Part shown: positions 10,148-21,633 of the stretch, piece by piece
How the letters are laid out: each line of letters starts with the position of its first letter
Numbering within the stretch: the stretch's first letter is position 1
Origin: Amaricoccus sp.
GTDB taxonomy: Bacteria; Pseudomonadota; Alphaproteobacteria; Rhodobacterales; Rhodobacteraceae
Length of the DNA: 52,113 nucleotides
Direction of reading: 5' to 3'
Assembly: GCF_017995835.1 (NCBI RefSeq)
Contig: NZ_JAGOID010000011.1
Coordinates: 1 to 52,113 of the forward strand
The notes under the pieces: model-generated
Database searches by the model: none
What the model was told of the DNA's origin: nothing
Seen by the model: only the letters and a program-made list of their open reading frames with translations
Translations under genes and position numbers: made by a program

Positions 10148-10888
10148 ATGACCGACGGGCGCCGGCCGCGGCTCGACCAGGCGCTGGTGGAGGCGGGCAT
10201 CGCGCCGACCCGAACCCGCGCGCAGGCGCTGGTCGCCGCCGGCGTCGTCACCGTCGACGGCGCGCCCGCCGCCCGCCCCGGGGCCCGCGTCGCCCCGGGC
10301 GCGCGCCTCGCGGTGACGGGCGACCCGCTGCCCTGGGTCTCGCGCGGCGCGCTGAAGCTCCTGCACGCGCTCGACGCCTTCGGCCTCTCGCCCGCGGGCG
10401 CCGTCGCCCTCGACCTCGGCGCCTCGACGGGCGGGTTCACCGAGGTGCTGCTGGCCCGTGGCGCATCGGAGGTCTGGGCGGTCGATGTCGGCCACGGCCA
10501 GCTCGCGCCCGCCCTGCGCGCCGACCCGCGCGTCCACGCGATCGAGGGGCAGAACGTCCGCGACCTCCGCCCCGGCGACGTGCCGGCGCCCGGCTGGATC
10601 ACCGCGGATTTGTCCTTCATCTCGCTCGCCAAGGCGATCGGCCCCGCCCTCGCCCTCGCCGGCCCCGGCGCGACGCTCGTCGCCCTCGTCAAGCCGCAGT
10701 TCGAGGTCGGCCCCGCCCATGTCGGCAGGGGCGGGATCGTGCGCGACCCGGCGGCCGCGGAGGCGGCGGCGGCCGCCGTCCGCGATTTCGTCGCCGGCGC
10801 CGGCTGGACCGTCCTCGGCGAGATCCCGAGCCCGATCCTCGGCGGCGACGGCAACGCCGAACGCCTGCTCGCCGCCCGCCGGGACTGA
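10148..10888 (+). CDS. TlyA-family rRNA 2'-O-methyltransferase
   Basis: A 246-residue protein with an N-terminal S4 RNA-binding domain (RPRLDQALVEAGIAPTRT) and an FtsJ/RrmJ-like SAM methyltransferase domain. The SAM motif is ALDLGASTGGFTEVLL, followed by AVDVGHGQL, DLSFISL and ALVKPQFEVG with the catalytic lysine. TlyA proteins methylate cytidines in 16S and 23S rRNA; some members are annotated as haemolysins. It is the last gene before the AT-rich promoter region of the catabolic block. Confidence 0.9.
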   Translation: MTDGRRPRLDQALVEAGIAPTRTRAQALVAAGVVTVDGAPAARPGARVAPGARLAVTGDPLPWVSRGALKLLHALDAFGLSPAGAVALDLGASTGGFTEVLLARGASEVWAVDVGHGQLAPALRADPRVHAIEGQNVRDLRPGDVPAPGWITADLSFISLAKAIGPALALAGPGATLVALVKPQFEVGPAHVGRGGIVRDPAAAEAAAAAVRDFVAGAGWTVLGEIPSPILGGDGNAERLLAARRD

Positions 10889-10940
10889 CACCGGCGAGTC
10901 TACCAGGCCACCCGGCGCAACAAGGGCTAACACGCGTGAT

Positions 10941-10957
10941 AGGTATAGTAACTACCT
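10941..10957. repeat. Inverted repeat in the AT-rich tlyA/catabolic intergenic region
   Basis: AGGTA-N7-TACCT at 10941-10957 is an inverted repeat. Downstream, AGGTC occurs at 10982-10986 and again at 10991-10995. This stretch, about 10925-11000, is strikingly AT-rich for the region and lies in the 291-base gap after tlyA. A second regulator-binding region for the catabolic block is plausible, but no regulator can be assigned. Confidence 0.35.
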
Positions 10958-11082
10958 GAATACACACGATAAAAATGTCATAGGTCAAAAAGGTCCGCGA
11001 GTCGTTTCATGAGCCCGCCGGGACTGACGCCCGGCCCGGACGGGCGAGCCCGCGCGCCTGCCATGCTGCACCGCAACATTTT

Positions 11083-11130
11083 AAGCACGAATATTTTATG
11101 CTTGAACTTAATTTTCCGAATCGCTATGGT
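11083..11130 (+). promoter_or_regulatory. Candidate promoter and MarR-type operator of the catabolic block
   Basis: TTGAAC (11102-11107) and TATGGT (11125-11130) are 17 bases apart and form a sigma70-like promoter about 50 bases before the first ATG. An imperfect 21-bp inverted repeat (arms AAGCA 11083-11087 and TGCTT 11099-11103, AT-rich centre) overlaps the first two bases of the -35 element. Its size and symmetry fit a MarR-family dimer, and a MarR gene is the third gene of the operon. Autorepression relieved by a CoA-ester or aromatic ligand is inferred, not shown. Confidence 0.5.
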
Positions 11131-11179
11131 CGAGGCAAGACGGGGGCGATCGGCCCCGGGACGACAGGGAGGATCGGGA

Positions 11180-13480
11180 ATGCGCGTCGCTTGCCTGGGC
11201 GGAGGGCCGGCCGGCCTCTACTTCGCCATCTCGATGAAGCTCCGCGACCCCTCGCACGAGGTCGTGGTGTTCGAGCGCAACCGCGCCGACGACACGTTCG
11301 GCTGGGGCGTGGTGCTCTCCGACGACGCGCTCGGCAACCTCGCCAAGAACGACCCGGTCAGCGCCGCCGCGATCCGCGAGAACTTCGCCTACTGGGACGA
11401 CGTGGCGGTCGAGTTCAAGGGCGAGCGCATCGTCTCGGGCGGCCATGGCTTCTGCGGCATCGGCCGCATGAAGCTGCTGCTGCTGCTCCAGGCCCGCGCC
11501 CGCGAGCTCGGCGTCGATCTCCGCTTCCAGAACGACATTTCCGAGGCCCAGATCGAGCAGCTCTCGCGCGACTACGACATCGTGGTGGCGAGCGACGGAC
11601 TGAACTCCAGGACCCGCAGCCTCTATGCCGAACACTTCAAGCCCGACGTCGACGTGCGCAAGTGCAAGTTCGTCTGGCTCGGCACCAAGCAGAAGTTCCA
11701 CGACGCCTTCACGTTCATCTTCAAAGAGACGGACAAGGGCTGGCTCTGGGCGCACGCCTACCAGTTCGACGCCGACACCGCGACCTTCATCGTCGAATGC
11801 ACCGAAGAAACGTGGAACGCCTACGGCTTCGGCGGCATGAGCCAGCAGGAGTCGATCGCCACCTGCGAGGCGATCTTCAAGGACGAACTCGGCGGCCACA
11901 ACCTCATCTCCAACGCCGCCCACATCCGCGGCTCGGCCTGGATCAACTTCCCGCGCGTGCTCTGCGAGAAGTGGAGCTACAGGAACGTCGTGCTGATGGG
12001 CGACGCCGCCGCGACGGCGCATTTCTCCATCGGCTCCGGCTCGCGGCTCGCCTTCGACAGCGCCATCGCGCTCGCGACCTACCTCCACAGCGAGCCGACG
12101 ATGGAGGCCGCCTTCGCCCAGTACCAGGACGCGCGGCGCCTCGACGTGCTGCGGCTCCAGTCGGCCGCGCGCAACTCGATGGAATGGTTCGAGGAAATCG
12201 AGCGCTACTTCCACCTCGACCCCGTGCAGTTCACCTATTCGCTGCTCACCCGCTCCCAGCGCATCAGCCACGAGAACCTGCGCCTGCGCGACGAGGACTG
12301 GCTGAACGGCGCCGAAGCCTGGTTCCAGCAGCAGGCCGGCGTCGGCGAGAACGCCGCCGCGCGCCGCCCGATGTTCGCGCCGTTCAGGCTGCGCGGGCTC
12401 GAGCTCAAGAACCGCGTCGTCGTCTCGCCGATGGCCCAGTACAAGGCCGTGGACGGCGTGCCGACCGACTGGCACCTCGTCCACCTCGGCGAGCGCGCCA
12501 AGGGCGGCGCCGGGCTCGTCTACACCGAGATGACCTGCGTCACGCCCGAGGGCCGCATCAGCCCCGGCTGCCCCGGCACCTATTCGCCCGAGGCCGAGGC
12601 CGCGTGGAAGCGCATCGTCGACTTCATCCACGCCGAGACCGACGCCAAGGTCTGCATGCAGCTCGGCCATTCCGGCCCGAAGGGCTCGACCGAACTCGGC
12701 TGGGTCGAGGACAACCGCCCGCTCGCCTCGGGCAACTGGCCGATCGTCTCGGTCTCCGACGTGCCTTGGTCGCCCGCGAACCAGACGCCCAAGGCGATGG
12801 ACCGCGCCGAGATGGACCGCATCCGCGACGCCTTCGTCGAGGGCGCGCGCATGGCGGACCGATGCGGCTTCGACATGCTCGAGCTGCACATGGCGCACGG
12901 CTACCTGCTCTCGGCCTTCATCACGCCCGTCACCAACACCCGGACGGACGAATACGGCGGCTCGCTCAAGAACCGGATGCGCTATCCGCTGGAAGTCTTC
13001 CGCGCCGTCCGCGCCGCCTGGCCGGAGGCGAAGCCGATCTCGGTGCGCATCTCCGCCAACGACTGGGTCGGCGACGACGGCATCACGCCGGAGGACGCCG
13101 TCGAGATCGCCCGGATGCTCCAGGAAGCCGGCGTCGACATCTGCGACGTCTCGGCCGGCCAGACCACCACGAAGGCGAAGCCGGTCTATGGCCGCATGTT
13201 CCAGACGCCGTTCTCGGACCGCATCCGCAACGAGACCGGCATGGCGACGATCGCCGTCGGCAACATCTACGAACCCGATCACGTCAACTCGATCCTGATG
13301 GCCGGACGCGCCGACCTGGTCGCGCTCGCCCGCCCGCACCTGACCGACCCCTACTGGACGCTCCGCGCCGCCGGCCAGCTCGGCGACAAGGCCGAGAAGT
13401 GGCCGCTTCCCTACCTGCCCGGCCGCAACCAGCTCTGGCGGCTCGCCGAGCGCAGCGACACCATGCTCGGCAAGGTCTGA
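11180..13480 (+). CDS. Fused aryl-CoA flavin monooxygenase / ene-reductase (2-aminobenzoyl-CoA monooxygenase/reductase type)
   Basis: A 766-residue two-domain flavoenzyme. Residues 1-385 are a group A FAD hydroxylase: [16 protein letters not shown] at residue 4, [10 protein letters not shown], and [20 protein letters not shown], which is the GD motif. Residues from about 394 are an Old Yellow Enzyme barrel ([47 protein letters not shown]). This fusion is the known architecture of 2-aminobenzoyl-CoA monooxygenase/reductase, which hydroxylates and then reduces anthraniloyl-CoA to a non-aromatic 2-amino-5-oxocyclohexene carboxyl-CoA; database relatives are also called salicylyl-CoA 5-hydroxylase. 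The ATG at 11180 is preceded by AGGGAGG. The linked CoA ligase and tryptophan dioxygenase favour anthraniloyl-CoA as substrate. Confidence 0.9.
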   Translation: MRVACLGGGPAGLYFAISMKLRDPSHEVVVFERNRADDTFGWGVVLSDDALGNLAKNDPVSAAAIRENFAYWDDVAVEFKGERIVSGGHGFCGIGRMKLLLLLQARARELGVDLRFQNDISEAQIEQLSRDYDIVVASDGLNSRTRSLYAEHFKPDVDVRKCKFVWLGTKQKFHDAFTFIFKETDKGWLWAHAYQFDADTATFIVECTEETWNAYGFGGMSQQESIATCEAIFKDELGGHNLISNAAHIRGSAWINFPRVLCEKWSYRNVVLMGDAAATAHFSIGSGSRLAFDSAIALATYLHSEPTMEAAFAQYQDARRLDVLRLQSAARNSMEWFEEIERYFHLDPVQFTYSLLTRSQRISHENLRLRDEDWLNGAEAWFQQQAGVGENAAARRPMFAPFRLRGLELKNRVVVSPMAQYKAVDGVPTDWHLVHLGERAKGGAGLVYTEMTCVTPEGRISPGCPGTYSPEAEAAWKRIVDFIHAETDAKVCMQLGHSGPKGSTELGWVEDNRPLASGNWPIVSVSDVPWSPANQTPKAMDRAEMDRIRDAFVEGARMADRCGFDMLELHMAHGYLLSAFITPVTNTRTDEYGGSLKNRMRYPLEVFRAVRAAWPEAKPISVRISANDWVGDDGITPEDAVEIARMLQEAGVDICDVSAGQTTTKAKPVYGRMFQTPFSDRIRNETGMATIAVGNIYEPDHVNSILMAGRADLVALARPHLTDPYWTLRAAGQLGDKAEKWPLPYLPGRNQLWRLAERSDTMLGKV

Positions 13481-13484
13481 CGCC

Positions 13485-14249
13485 ATGAGCCCGGCCCCCC
13501 AACTCGGCGGCAGGCACGCCCTCGTCACCGGCAGCGCCAGCGGCGTCGGCGCGGCGATCGCCCGGGCGCTGGCGGGGGCCGGCGCGCGGGTGACGATCGC
13601 GGGGCGCAACGCCGTCGCGCTGGCCGAGACCGCGGGCGCCGAGATGCGCTATGTCACCGGCGACGTGACGCAGCCCGCGGACGTCGAGGCGATGTTCGCC
13701 GCCGCCTCCGCCGAATGGGGCCCGCCCGCCATCGTCGTGGCCAACGCCGGCGCCGCGTCGAGCAAGCCCTTCGCGAAGATGACCGCGCAGGACTTCGCCG
13801 GCATGGTCGACCTCAACCTCGCCGGCGTGTTCTCCACTTGGCGCGCCGGGATCGAGCCGATGCTGGAGGCGAACTGGGGCCGCCTGATCGCCGTCGCCTC
13901 CACCGCCGGCCTCAAGGGCTACCCCTACGTCTCCGCCTATTGCGCGGCCAAGCACGGCGTCGTCGGCCTGACCCGGGCGCTTGCCGCCGAGACGGCCCGG
14001 AGCGGGATCACGGTGAACGCCGTCTGCCCCGGCTACATGCTGACGCCCATGCTGGAACGCTCGATCGAAACGATCATGGGCAAGACCGGCCGCTCGCGCG
14101 CCGAGGCGGAGGCGCCGCTCCTCGCCGCCAACCCGCAGGGCCGCTTCATCGAGCCCGACGAGGTGGCCGCGACCGTGCTCTGGCTCTGCGGCCCGGGGGC
14201 CGCCTCGGTCACCGGACAGGCGATCTCGATCTCCGGGGGCGAGGTATGA
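13485..14249 (+). CDS. SDR-family oxidoreductase (3-hydroxyacyl-CoA dehydrogenase-like)
   Basis: A 254-residue classical short-chain dehydrogenase. It shows the nucleotide loop [12 protein letters not shown], the NAG motif (VVANAGAAS), a catalytic Ser in ASTAGLKG and [10 protein letters not shown] with the Tyr-x3-Lys pair, followed by a C-terminal GQAISISGG. It starts 4 bases after the fused flavoenzyme and overlaps marR. Given its neighbours it probably oxidises a hydroxy-CoA or reduces the oxo group of the ring-reduced CoA intermediate; direction and substrate are inferred. Confidence 0.85.
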   Translation: MSPAPQLGGRHALVTGSASGVGAAIARALAGAGARVTIAGRNAVALAETAGAEMRYVTGDVTQPADVEAMFAAASAEWGPPAIVVANAGAASSKPFAKMTAQDFAGMVDLNLAGVFSTWRAGIEPMLEANWGRLIAVASTAGLKGYPYVSAYCAAKHGVVGLTRALAAETARSGITVNAVCPGYMLTPMLERSIETIMGKTGRSRAEAEAPLLAANPQGRFIEPDEVAATVLWLCGPGAASVTGQAISISGGEV

Positions 14250-14715
14250 GCATGATGGAGCGCCACGACCCGACCGCTGCGAAGGCGCGGCTGCGCCTCT
14301 GGCTGCGAATGCTCGCCGTGTCGCGCATGGTCGAGGCCGAGCTGCGCGAGCGCCTGCGCGAGCGCGACAGCACGCTGCCCCGCTTCGACGTGATGGCCGC
14401 GCTCAGCCGCGCCCCCGACGGGCTGAAGATGAGCGCGCTCTCCTCGGTCCTGCGCGTCTCGAACGGCAACGTCACCGGCATCGTCGACCGGCTGGAGGCC
14501 GAGGGCCTCGCCGTGCGGCTGCCCGTCGAGGGCGACCGCCGCGCCATGCTGGTGCGCCTGACCCCCGCCGGCGAGGCCGGATTCGCCGAACTGGCCGCCC
14601 GCCACGAGGACTGGGTGAACGAACTCCTCGGCGCGGTCACCGCCGCCGAGGCCGAGCATCTGATCGAGCAGCTTCAGGCGGTGCGCAACCGTCTCGCCGA
14701 ACGAGGAGACAGGCC

Positions 14716-14719
<4 letters not shown>
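14246..14719 (+). CDS. MarR-family transcriptional regulator
   Basis: A 157-residue winged-helix regulator. [45 protein letters not shown] is the MarR helix-turn-helix, [11 protein letters not shown] is the wing, and long helices on both sides form the dimer interface. It begins with ATGA overlapping the SDR stop; a second ATG lies two codons downstream. As the third gene of the operon it probably controls the inverted repeat at 11083-11103. MarR proteins near CoA-dependent aromatic pathways often respond to the aryl-CoA ester; that ligand is an inference here. Confidence 0.88.
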
Positions 14720-16675
<1,956 letters not shown>

Positions 16676-16679
<4 letters not shown>

Positions 16680-17128
16680 CCAAATACCTCGACGGCGGCA
16701 TCACCCGGAACGGGGAAGGCTATCAGGCGACCGAGTGGAACATCCTCGGCCAGCGCTACTTCCCCAAGGCGACCTGCGCCTCCACCTTCGCCTTCGAGAC
16801 GAACAGCGAACCCGGCCAGTTCGTCCCCGTCCACATCCACCCCCACCAGGACGAGTTCATCCTCGTGCAGGAGGGCCAACTGGAACTGAAGCTCGACGGC
16901 CAATGGCAGACCGCCCGCGCCGGCGATCTCGTGCGCATGCCCCGCGGCGTGCCCCACGGCTACTTCAACAAGTCCGACCAGCCCGCCCGGGCGCTCTTCT
17001 GGGTCTCTCCGGCGGGCCGGCTGAAGGAGCTCTTCGAGACCCTCCACGGCATGACCGACATCCCCGCCATCGTCGCCGCCTCGAAGGAGCGCGACGTCGA
17101 CTTCCTGCCGCCCGAGGCCAACGAATGA
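16676..17128 (+). CDS. Small cupin protein A
   Basis: A 150-residue single cupin fold. The metal motif is [15 protein letters not shown] (HxHx4E) and the second cupin motif is [16 protein letters not shown] with the fourth ligand His, so a mononuclear metal site should be intact. It is a clear paralogue of the cupin at 19629: they share HIHPxQDE, VRMPxG, HGxFN and the C-terminal VDFLPP. It is translationally coupled on both sides (ATGA overlaps with the dehydrogenase and the dioxygenase gene). The reaction is unknown; oxygenolytic cleavage of a beta-dicarbonyl, as done by some cupins, is one possibility. Confidence 0.75.
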
Positions 17129-17952
17129 CCGGGCCGGGCGCCGACGCGGGAGCCGTGACGGACTTCGCACAGCGAATGTCCTATGGCGACTATCTCCACA
17201 TCGACACCATTCTCGACGCCCAGCACCCGTTGTCGCGGGCGAACGACGAGCTGCTGTTCATCATCCAGCACCAGACCTCGGAGCTGTGGATGAAGCTCGC
17301 CATCCACGAACTCGCCGCCGCCCGCGAGGCGATCGCCACGGACCGGCTGGAGGAATCCCAGAAGCTGCTCGCCCGCGTCTCGCGCATCTTCGAGCAGCTC
17401 AACAACGCCTGGGACGTGCTGCGCACCATGACGCCCTCGGACTACACCGAGTTCCGCGACGCCCTCGGCCAGTCCTCGGGCTTCCAGTCCGCCCAGTACC
17501 GCCTGATCGAGTACGTCCTCGGCAACCGCAACCGCGCCATGCTGAAGCCGCACGCCCACCGCCCCGACACCGTCGCCGCGCTCGAGGCCGAGCTTGCCCG
17601 CCCCGACCTCTACGCCGTCGCCCTGACCGCCGCCGCCCGCGCCGGCCTGCCCGTGCCCCCCGGGGCGACGCTCCCCCACGACGGACCGCGCGTCGCGGAC
17701 CCGCAGGTGGCCGAGATGTGGGCGCAGGTCTACCGCGACCCCCGCGCGCACTGGCCGATCTACGAGCTCGCCGAGAAACTCGTCGATCTCGAGGACTATT
17801 TCCGCCGCTGGCGCTTCAACCACGTCACCACCGTCGAGCGGATCATCGGGCTCAAGCGCGGCACCGGCGGCACCGGCGGGGTCAGCTACCTGAGGAAGAT
17901 GCTCGACGTCGTGCTCTTCCCCGAACTCTGGGAAGTACGCACCGCGCTCTGA
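17125..17952 (+). CDS. kynA: Tryptophan 2,3-dioxygenase
   Basis: Haem enzyme opening the indole ring of L-tryptophan to N-formylkynurenine, the first step of the kynurenine pathway. The 275-residue length fits the bacterial tetrameric enzymes. The substrate-side His49 in [14 protein letters not shown] and the haem-ligand His233 in [14 protein letters not shown] are both present, with [13 protein letters not shown] at the C-terminus. The ATG at 17125 overlaps the cupin stop. Kynurenine formamidase and kynureninase are not in the window, so they must lie elsewhere if the enzyme feeds anthranilate to the CoA ligase that follows. Confidence 0.96.
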   Translation: MTGPGADAGAVTDFAQRMSYGDYLHIDTILDAQHPLSRANDELLFIIQHQTSELWMKLAIHELAAAREAIATDRLEESQKLLARVSRIFEQLNNAWDVLRTMTPSDYTEFRDALGQSSGFQSAQYRLIEYVLGNRNRAMLKPHAHRPDTVAALEAELARPDLYAVALTAAARAGLPVPPGATLPHDGPRVADPQVAEMWAQVYRDPRAHWPIYELAEKLVDLEDYFRRWRFNHVTTVERIIGLKRGTGGTGGVSYLRKMLDVVLFPELWEVRTAL

Positions 17953-17974
17953 AACGCGGGCCAAGGGAGGAAAA

Positions 17975-19606
17975 ATGCAGCTCGGACCCACCGGACACAC
18001 CGACACCTTCAGCCGCGACAACCTGCCGCCGGCCGAAGCGTGGCCGGTCATCGACCTGACCGGCTTCGACTATCCCGAATACCTCAACGCCGCCGTCGAG
18101 CTGACCGACCGCATGGTGGAGAAGGGCTTCGGCGACAACGTCGCCCTGATCGGCAACGGCCGCCAGCGCACCTACAAGGAGCTGGCCGACTGGACGAACC
18201 GCATCGCCCATGCGCTGGTCGAGGACTACGGCGTGCGCCCCGGCAACCGCATCCTGATCCGCTCGGCCAACAACCCGGCCATGGTCGCCTGCTGGCTCGC
18301 GGCGACCAAGGCGGGCGCCGTCGTCGTCAACACCATGCCGATGCTGCGCGCGGGCGAACTCGCCAGGATCGTCGACAAGGCCGAGATCGCCTTCGCCCTC
18401 TGCGACACCCGGCTGATGGACGAGATCGTCACCTGCGCCAAGGACAGCCGCTTCCTCGAGACGGTGATCGGCTTCGACGGCACCGCGAACCACGACGCGG
18501 AGCTCGACCGCGCCGCGCTGCGCAAGTCGGTCCGGTTCGAGGCGGTCCGCACCGGCCGCGACGACGTAGCGCTCCTCGGCTTCACCTCCGGGACCACCGG
18601 CGACCCGAAGGCGACGATGCACTTCCACCGCGACCTGCTGATCATCGCCGACGGCTACGCCAGGGAAGTGCTCGGCGTCACCCCGCAGGACATCTTCGTC
18701 GGCTCGCCGCCGCTCGCCTTCACCTTCGGCCTCGGCGGGCTCGCCATCTTCCCGCTGCGCTTCGGCGCCGCCGCGACCCTGCTGGAGACCGCCTCGCCGC
18801 CGAACATGATCGAGATCATCGAGACCTACAAGGCGACGATCTGCTTCACCGCCCCCACCGCCTACCGCGTCATGCTCAAGGCGATGGACGAGGGGGCCGA
18901 CCTCTCGTCGCTGCGCTGCGCCGTATCCGCCGGCGAGACCCTGCCCGCGCCCGTCTACGACGAATGGCTGGCCAAGACCGGCAAGCCCATGCTCGACGGC
19001 ATCGGCGGCACCGAGATGCTGCACATCTTCATCTCCAACCGCTTCGGCGACAGCTTTCCCGCCTGCACCGGCCGCCCGGTGACCGGATACCGCGCCATCG
19101 TCGTCGACGAGCAGATGAACGAGGTTCCGCGCGGCACGGTCGGCCGCCTCGCCGTGCAGGGCCCGACCGGCTGCCGCTATCTCGCGGACAAGCGCCAGCG
19201 CACCTTCGTCCGCAACGGCTGGAACCTGACCGGGGACGCCTTCACCCAGGACGAGAACGGCTACTTCCACTTCGCCGCCCGCAACGACGACATGATCATC
19301 TCCGCCGGCTACAACATCGCCGGGCCGGAGGTGGAGGCGGCGCTGCTCAAGCACCCGGACGTCTCCGAATGCGCGGTGATCGGCGTCGCCGACGAGGACC
19401 GCGGCCAGATCGTCCAGGCCCATGTCGTGCTCGTCCAGGGCGTGGAGACCAACGCCGCGACCGCCAAGCGCCTGCAGGACCACGTGAAGGCGATGATCGC
19501 CCCCTACAAGTATCCCCGCTCGGTGATATTCGTCGAGGAACTGCCCAAGACGGCGACCGGAAAGATCCAGCGCTTCGCGCTGCGCACCAAGACTGAGAAT
19601 GTCTGA
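17975..19606 (+). CDS. Aryl-CoA ligase, probable 2-aminobenzoate-CoA ligase
   Basis: A 543-residue ANL-superfamily adenylating ligase of the benzoate-CoA ligase group. The P-loop-like motif is LLGFTSGTTGDPKATMHFHRD, then DGIGGTEMLHIFISN, NLTGDAFTQDENGYFHFAARNDDMI, and the C-terminal catalytic Lys in PKTATGKIQRFALR. A strong AAGGGAGG site precedes the ATG at 17975. Position beside tryptophan dioxygenase and the aminobenzoyl-CoA-type monooxygenase points to anthranilate as substrate; benzoate or salicylate cannot be excluded from sequence. Confidence 0.87.
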   Translation: MQLGPTGHTDTFSRDNLPPAEAWPVIDLTGFDYPEYLNAAVELTDRMVEKGFGDNVALIGNGRQRTYKELADWTNRIAHALVEDYGVRPGNRILIRSANNPAMVACWLAATKAGAVVVNTMPMLRAGELARIVDKAEIAFALCDTRLMDEIVTCAKDSRFLETVIGFDGTANHDAELDRAALRKSVRFEAVRTGRDDVALLGFTSGTTGDPKATMHFHRDLLIIADGYAREVLGVTPQDIFVGSPPLAFTFGLGGLAIFPLRFGAAATLLETASPPNMIEIIETYKATICFTAPTAYRVMLKAMDEGADLSSLRCAVSAGETLPAPVYDEWLAKTGKPMLDGIGGTEMLHIFISNRFGDSFPACTGRPVTGYRAIVVDEQMNEVPRGTVGRLAVQGPTGCRYLADKRQRTFVRNGWNLTGDAFTQDENGYFHFAARNDDMIISAGYNIAGPEVEAALLKHPDVSECAVIGVADEDRGQIVQAHVVLVQGVETNAATAKRLQDHVKAMIAPYKYPRSVIFVEELPKTATGKIQRFALRTKTENV

Positions 19607-19628
19607 CCCAAATCAAGGAAGAACCGGA

Positions 19629-20075
19629 ATGTCGAATGAACAGGGCGTGACGCGCGCGGCCGACGCGCTCGGCGGCGCATCGTGGAACGTGGTGGGGCAC
19701 ACCTACACGCCCAAGCTCCACACCGACAACGTCTTCGTCTGGCACGCGGTGATCCCCGCCGGCACCTTCGTGCCGCCGCACATCCACCCGACCCAGGACG
19801 AGTGGATCACCGTGCTCGACGGCGCGCTCGAGATCGAGTTCGGCCCGGACCGCCACCAGGCGGGCGCCGGCGACACCGTGCGGATGCCGAAGGGCATCGC
19901 CCACGGCATCTTCAACCGCTCCGGCGCCACCGCCACCTGCGTCTTCGGCGTCGCGCCCTCCCGCAAGCTGTTCGATCTGTTCGCCGCGCTCGACGGCGTG
20001 ACCGACCCGGCCGAGCTGGTGCGCATCTCGGCGCTGCACGAGGTCGATTTCCTGCCGCCGCCCGAGACCGCGTGA
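19629..20075 (+). CDS. Small cupin protein B
   Basis: A 148-residue cupin paralogous to the gene at 16676. Metal motifs HIHPTQDEWITVLDG and GDTVRMPKGIAHGIFN are intact. I chose the ATG at 19629 because AAGGAAG lies about eight bases upstream; an in-frame ATG at 19599 would overlap the ligase end and lacks a site. Retention of two divergent cupins in one operon suggests two related oxygen- or isomerisation-type steps, or a heteromeric pair. No activity can be assigned. Confidence 0.75.
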   Translation: MSNEQGVTRAADALGGASWNVVGHTYTPKLHTDNVFVWHAVIPAGTFVPPHIHPTQDEWITVLDGALEIEFGPDRHQAGAGDTVRMPKGIAHGIFNRSGATATCVFGVAPSRKLFDLFAALDGVTDPAELVRISALHEVDFLPPPETA

Positions 20076-20083
20076 GGCCGGCC

Positions 20084-21574
20084 ATGGTGAAACGCAAGAC
20101 GGTCGCCGTCATCGGCGGCGGGATCAGCGGCCTCGCGGCGGCGAAGGCCTTCGACGAGCGCGGGCACCGGGTCACCGGCTTCGAGCGCACGCACGACTTC
20201 GGCGGCGTCTGGGAGCTGTCGCGCTCCTATCCGGGCGTCCAGACCCAGTCGCCGAAGGATCTCTACCGCTACACCGACCACCCGATGCCGGAGAGCTATC
20301 CCGAGTGGCCGAAAGGTCCGCAGGTCCACGCCTATCTGCATTCCTACGCCGCCAAGCACCGGCTGGCGCGGCTGTTCCAGCTCGACACCGACGTCGTGTC
20401 GATGGCGCGCCGCGCCGACGGCAAGCCGGGCTGGACGCTGACGCTGCGCTCCGCCGGGCGCGAGCGGCAGGAGGACTTCGACTTCGTCGCGATCTGCACC
20501 GGCCAGTTCTCCGAGAAGAACATCATCTCCCACCCGGGGCAGGAGGCCTTCGTGGCGGCGGGCGGACAGGTGATGCACTCCTCGGAGTACACCGACCCCG
20601 AACTCGCGCGCGGCAAGCACGTCGTCGTGCTCGGCGGCTCGAAGTCCGCCACCGACCTCGCCGTCAACGCGGCGAAGAACGGGGCCAAGCAGGTCACGCT
20701 CGTCTATCGCGAGAACGTCTGGCGCATCCCCTATTTCATCGCCGGGATCAACTTCAAGCGGCTGCTCTACATGCGCGCGCAGGAGATGCAGTTCGGCGGA
20801 TGGGGGAAGCGAAGCCCGCTTCGCGCGATGGCGGCGACGGCGGCCAGGCCGCTGGTCTGGGCCAACTTCCGCCTGGTCGAGACCCTCCTCAAGGCTCAGG
20901 TTCCGATGAAGAAGTGGAACATGGTGCCCGAGGCCAGGATCGAGGACGAGATGTCGTGCTCGGTGCCGATCGTCACGCCCGGCATGTACGAGTGCTTCGA
21001 GAACGGAACGGTGCGGCCGATCCGGGGCACGTTCGAGCGCTACGAGGACGGCGCGGTCGTGCTCACGACCGGGGACCGGATTCCCTGCGACATCGCCGCG
21101 CTCGCCGTCGGCTGGCGGCTCGGCGTGCCGGTGCTTCCCGAGGAGTATCGCGCCAAGCTGGTCGCGCCGGACGGGCAGTACCAGATCTATCGGCTCGCGG
21201 TGCACCCGGACCTGCCCGACATGGGCTTCGTCGGCTTCAACAACAGCTACTGCACCGTGCTCTCGGCCGAAGTGATCGCGAACTGGCTGGTCCGCTATGC
21301 CGACGGCCAGCTTGCCCACCAGCCGACCGACGGCGAGATGCGCGCGGAGATCGAGGAGAACCTGGACTGGCGGCGCCGGCGGCGCCCGGCGGCGCAGGTC
21401 TACGGCGGCCTCTGCTCGGCGCCGTTCCACTTCCAGCACTTCGACGAGCTGCTCGACGACATGGGGGCGCGCGTCAGGCGCCGGTCGAACCCGCTCGCCG
21501 AGATGTTCTCCTATCCCAACGCCGACGCCTACGGCGCCTATCTGGCGTCCACGCCCCAATACGTCGCATCCTGA
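20084..21574 (+). CDS. FMO-like NAD(P)/FAD-dependent monooxygenase
   Basis: A 496-residue class B-type flavoprotein. The FAD motif GGGISGLAAAKAF is at the N-terminus, the NAD(P) motif VVVLGGSKSATDLAVNA is near residue 185, and between them GGQVMHSSEY resembles the FxGxxxHxxxY fingerprint but lacks the initial Phe. Such enzymes oxygenate heteroatoms or, as Baeyer-Villiger monooxygenases, insert oxygen beside a ketone. In this block a ring ketone produced by the fused flavoenzyme is a possible substrate. That is an inference from neighbours. Confidence 0.8.
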   Translation: MVKRKTVAVIGGGISGLAAAKAFDERGHRVTGFERTHDFGGVWELSRSYPGVQTQSPKDLYRYTDHPMPESYPEWPKGPQVHAYLHSYAAKHRLARLFQLDTDVVSMARRADGKPGWTLTLRSAGRERQEDFDFVAICTGQFSEKNIISHPGQEAFVAAGGQVMHSSEYTDPELARGKHVVVLGGSKSATDLAVNAAKNGAKQVTLVYRENVWRIPYFIAGINFKRLLYMRAQEMQFGGWGKRSPLRAMAATAARPLVWANFRLVETLLKAQVPMKKWNMVPEARIEDEMSCSVPIVTPGMYECFENGTVRPIRGTFERYEDGAVVLTTGDRIPCDIAALAVGWRLGVPVLPEEYRAKLVAPDGQYQIYRLAVHPDLPDMGFVGFNNSYCTVLSAEVIANWLVRYADGQLAHQPTDGEMRAEIEENLDWRRRRRPAAQVYGGLCSAPFHFQHFDELLDDMGARVRRRSNPLAEMFSYPNADAYGAYLASTPQYVAS

Positions 21575-21583
21575 GAACCACGA

Positions 21584-21611
21584 GCCGGGCCGGCCATGCA
21601 ATCGGCCCGGC
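21584..21611 (+). ncRNA. RNA hairpin before the ABC binding-protein gene
   Basis: GCCGGGCCG (21584-21592) and CGGCCCGGC (21603-21611) form a perfect 9-bp stem with a 10-base loop, between the FMO-like gene and the binding-protein gene. No T-run follows. Together with the hairpin at 22796-22815 it brackets the binding-protein cistron, an arrangement that often stabilises an abundant processed mRNA. This is a structural element, not a proven separate RNA. Confidence 0.5.
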
Positions 21612-21633
21612 CATCAACAAGGAGGAGGAACCA

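Noticed and set aside
11180-13480. Two separate genes (hydroxylase and Old Yellow Enzyme) instead of a fusion
   Set aside because: The frame is continuous with no stop or internal ribosome site at the domain boundary near residue 390, and the fused form is a known family architecture.
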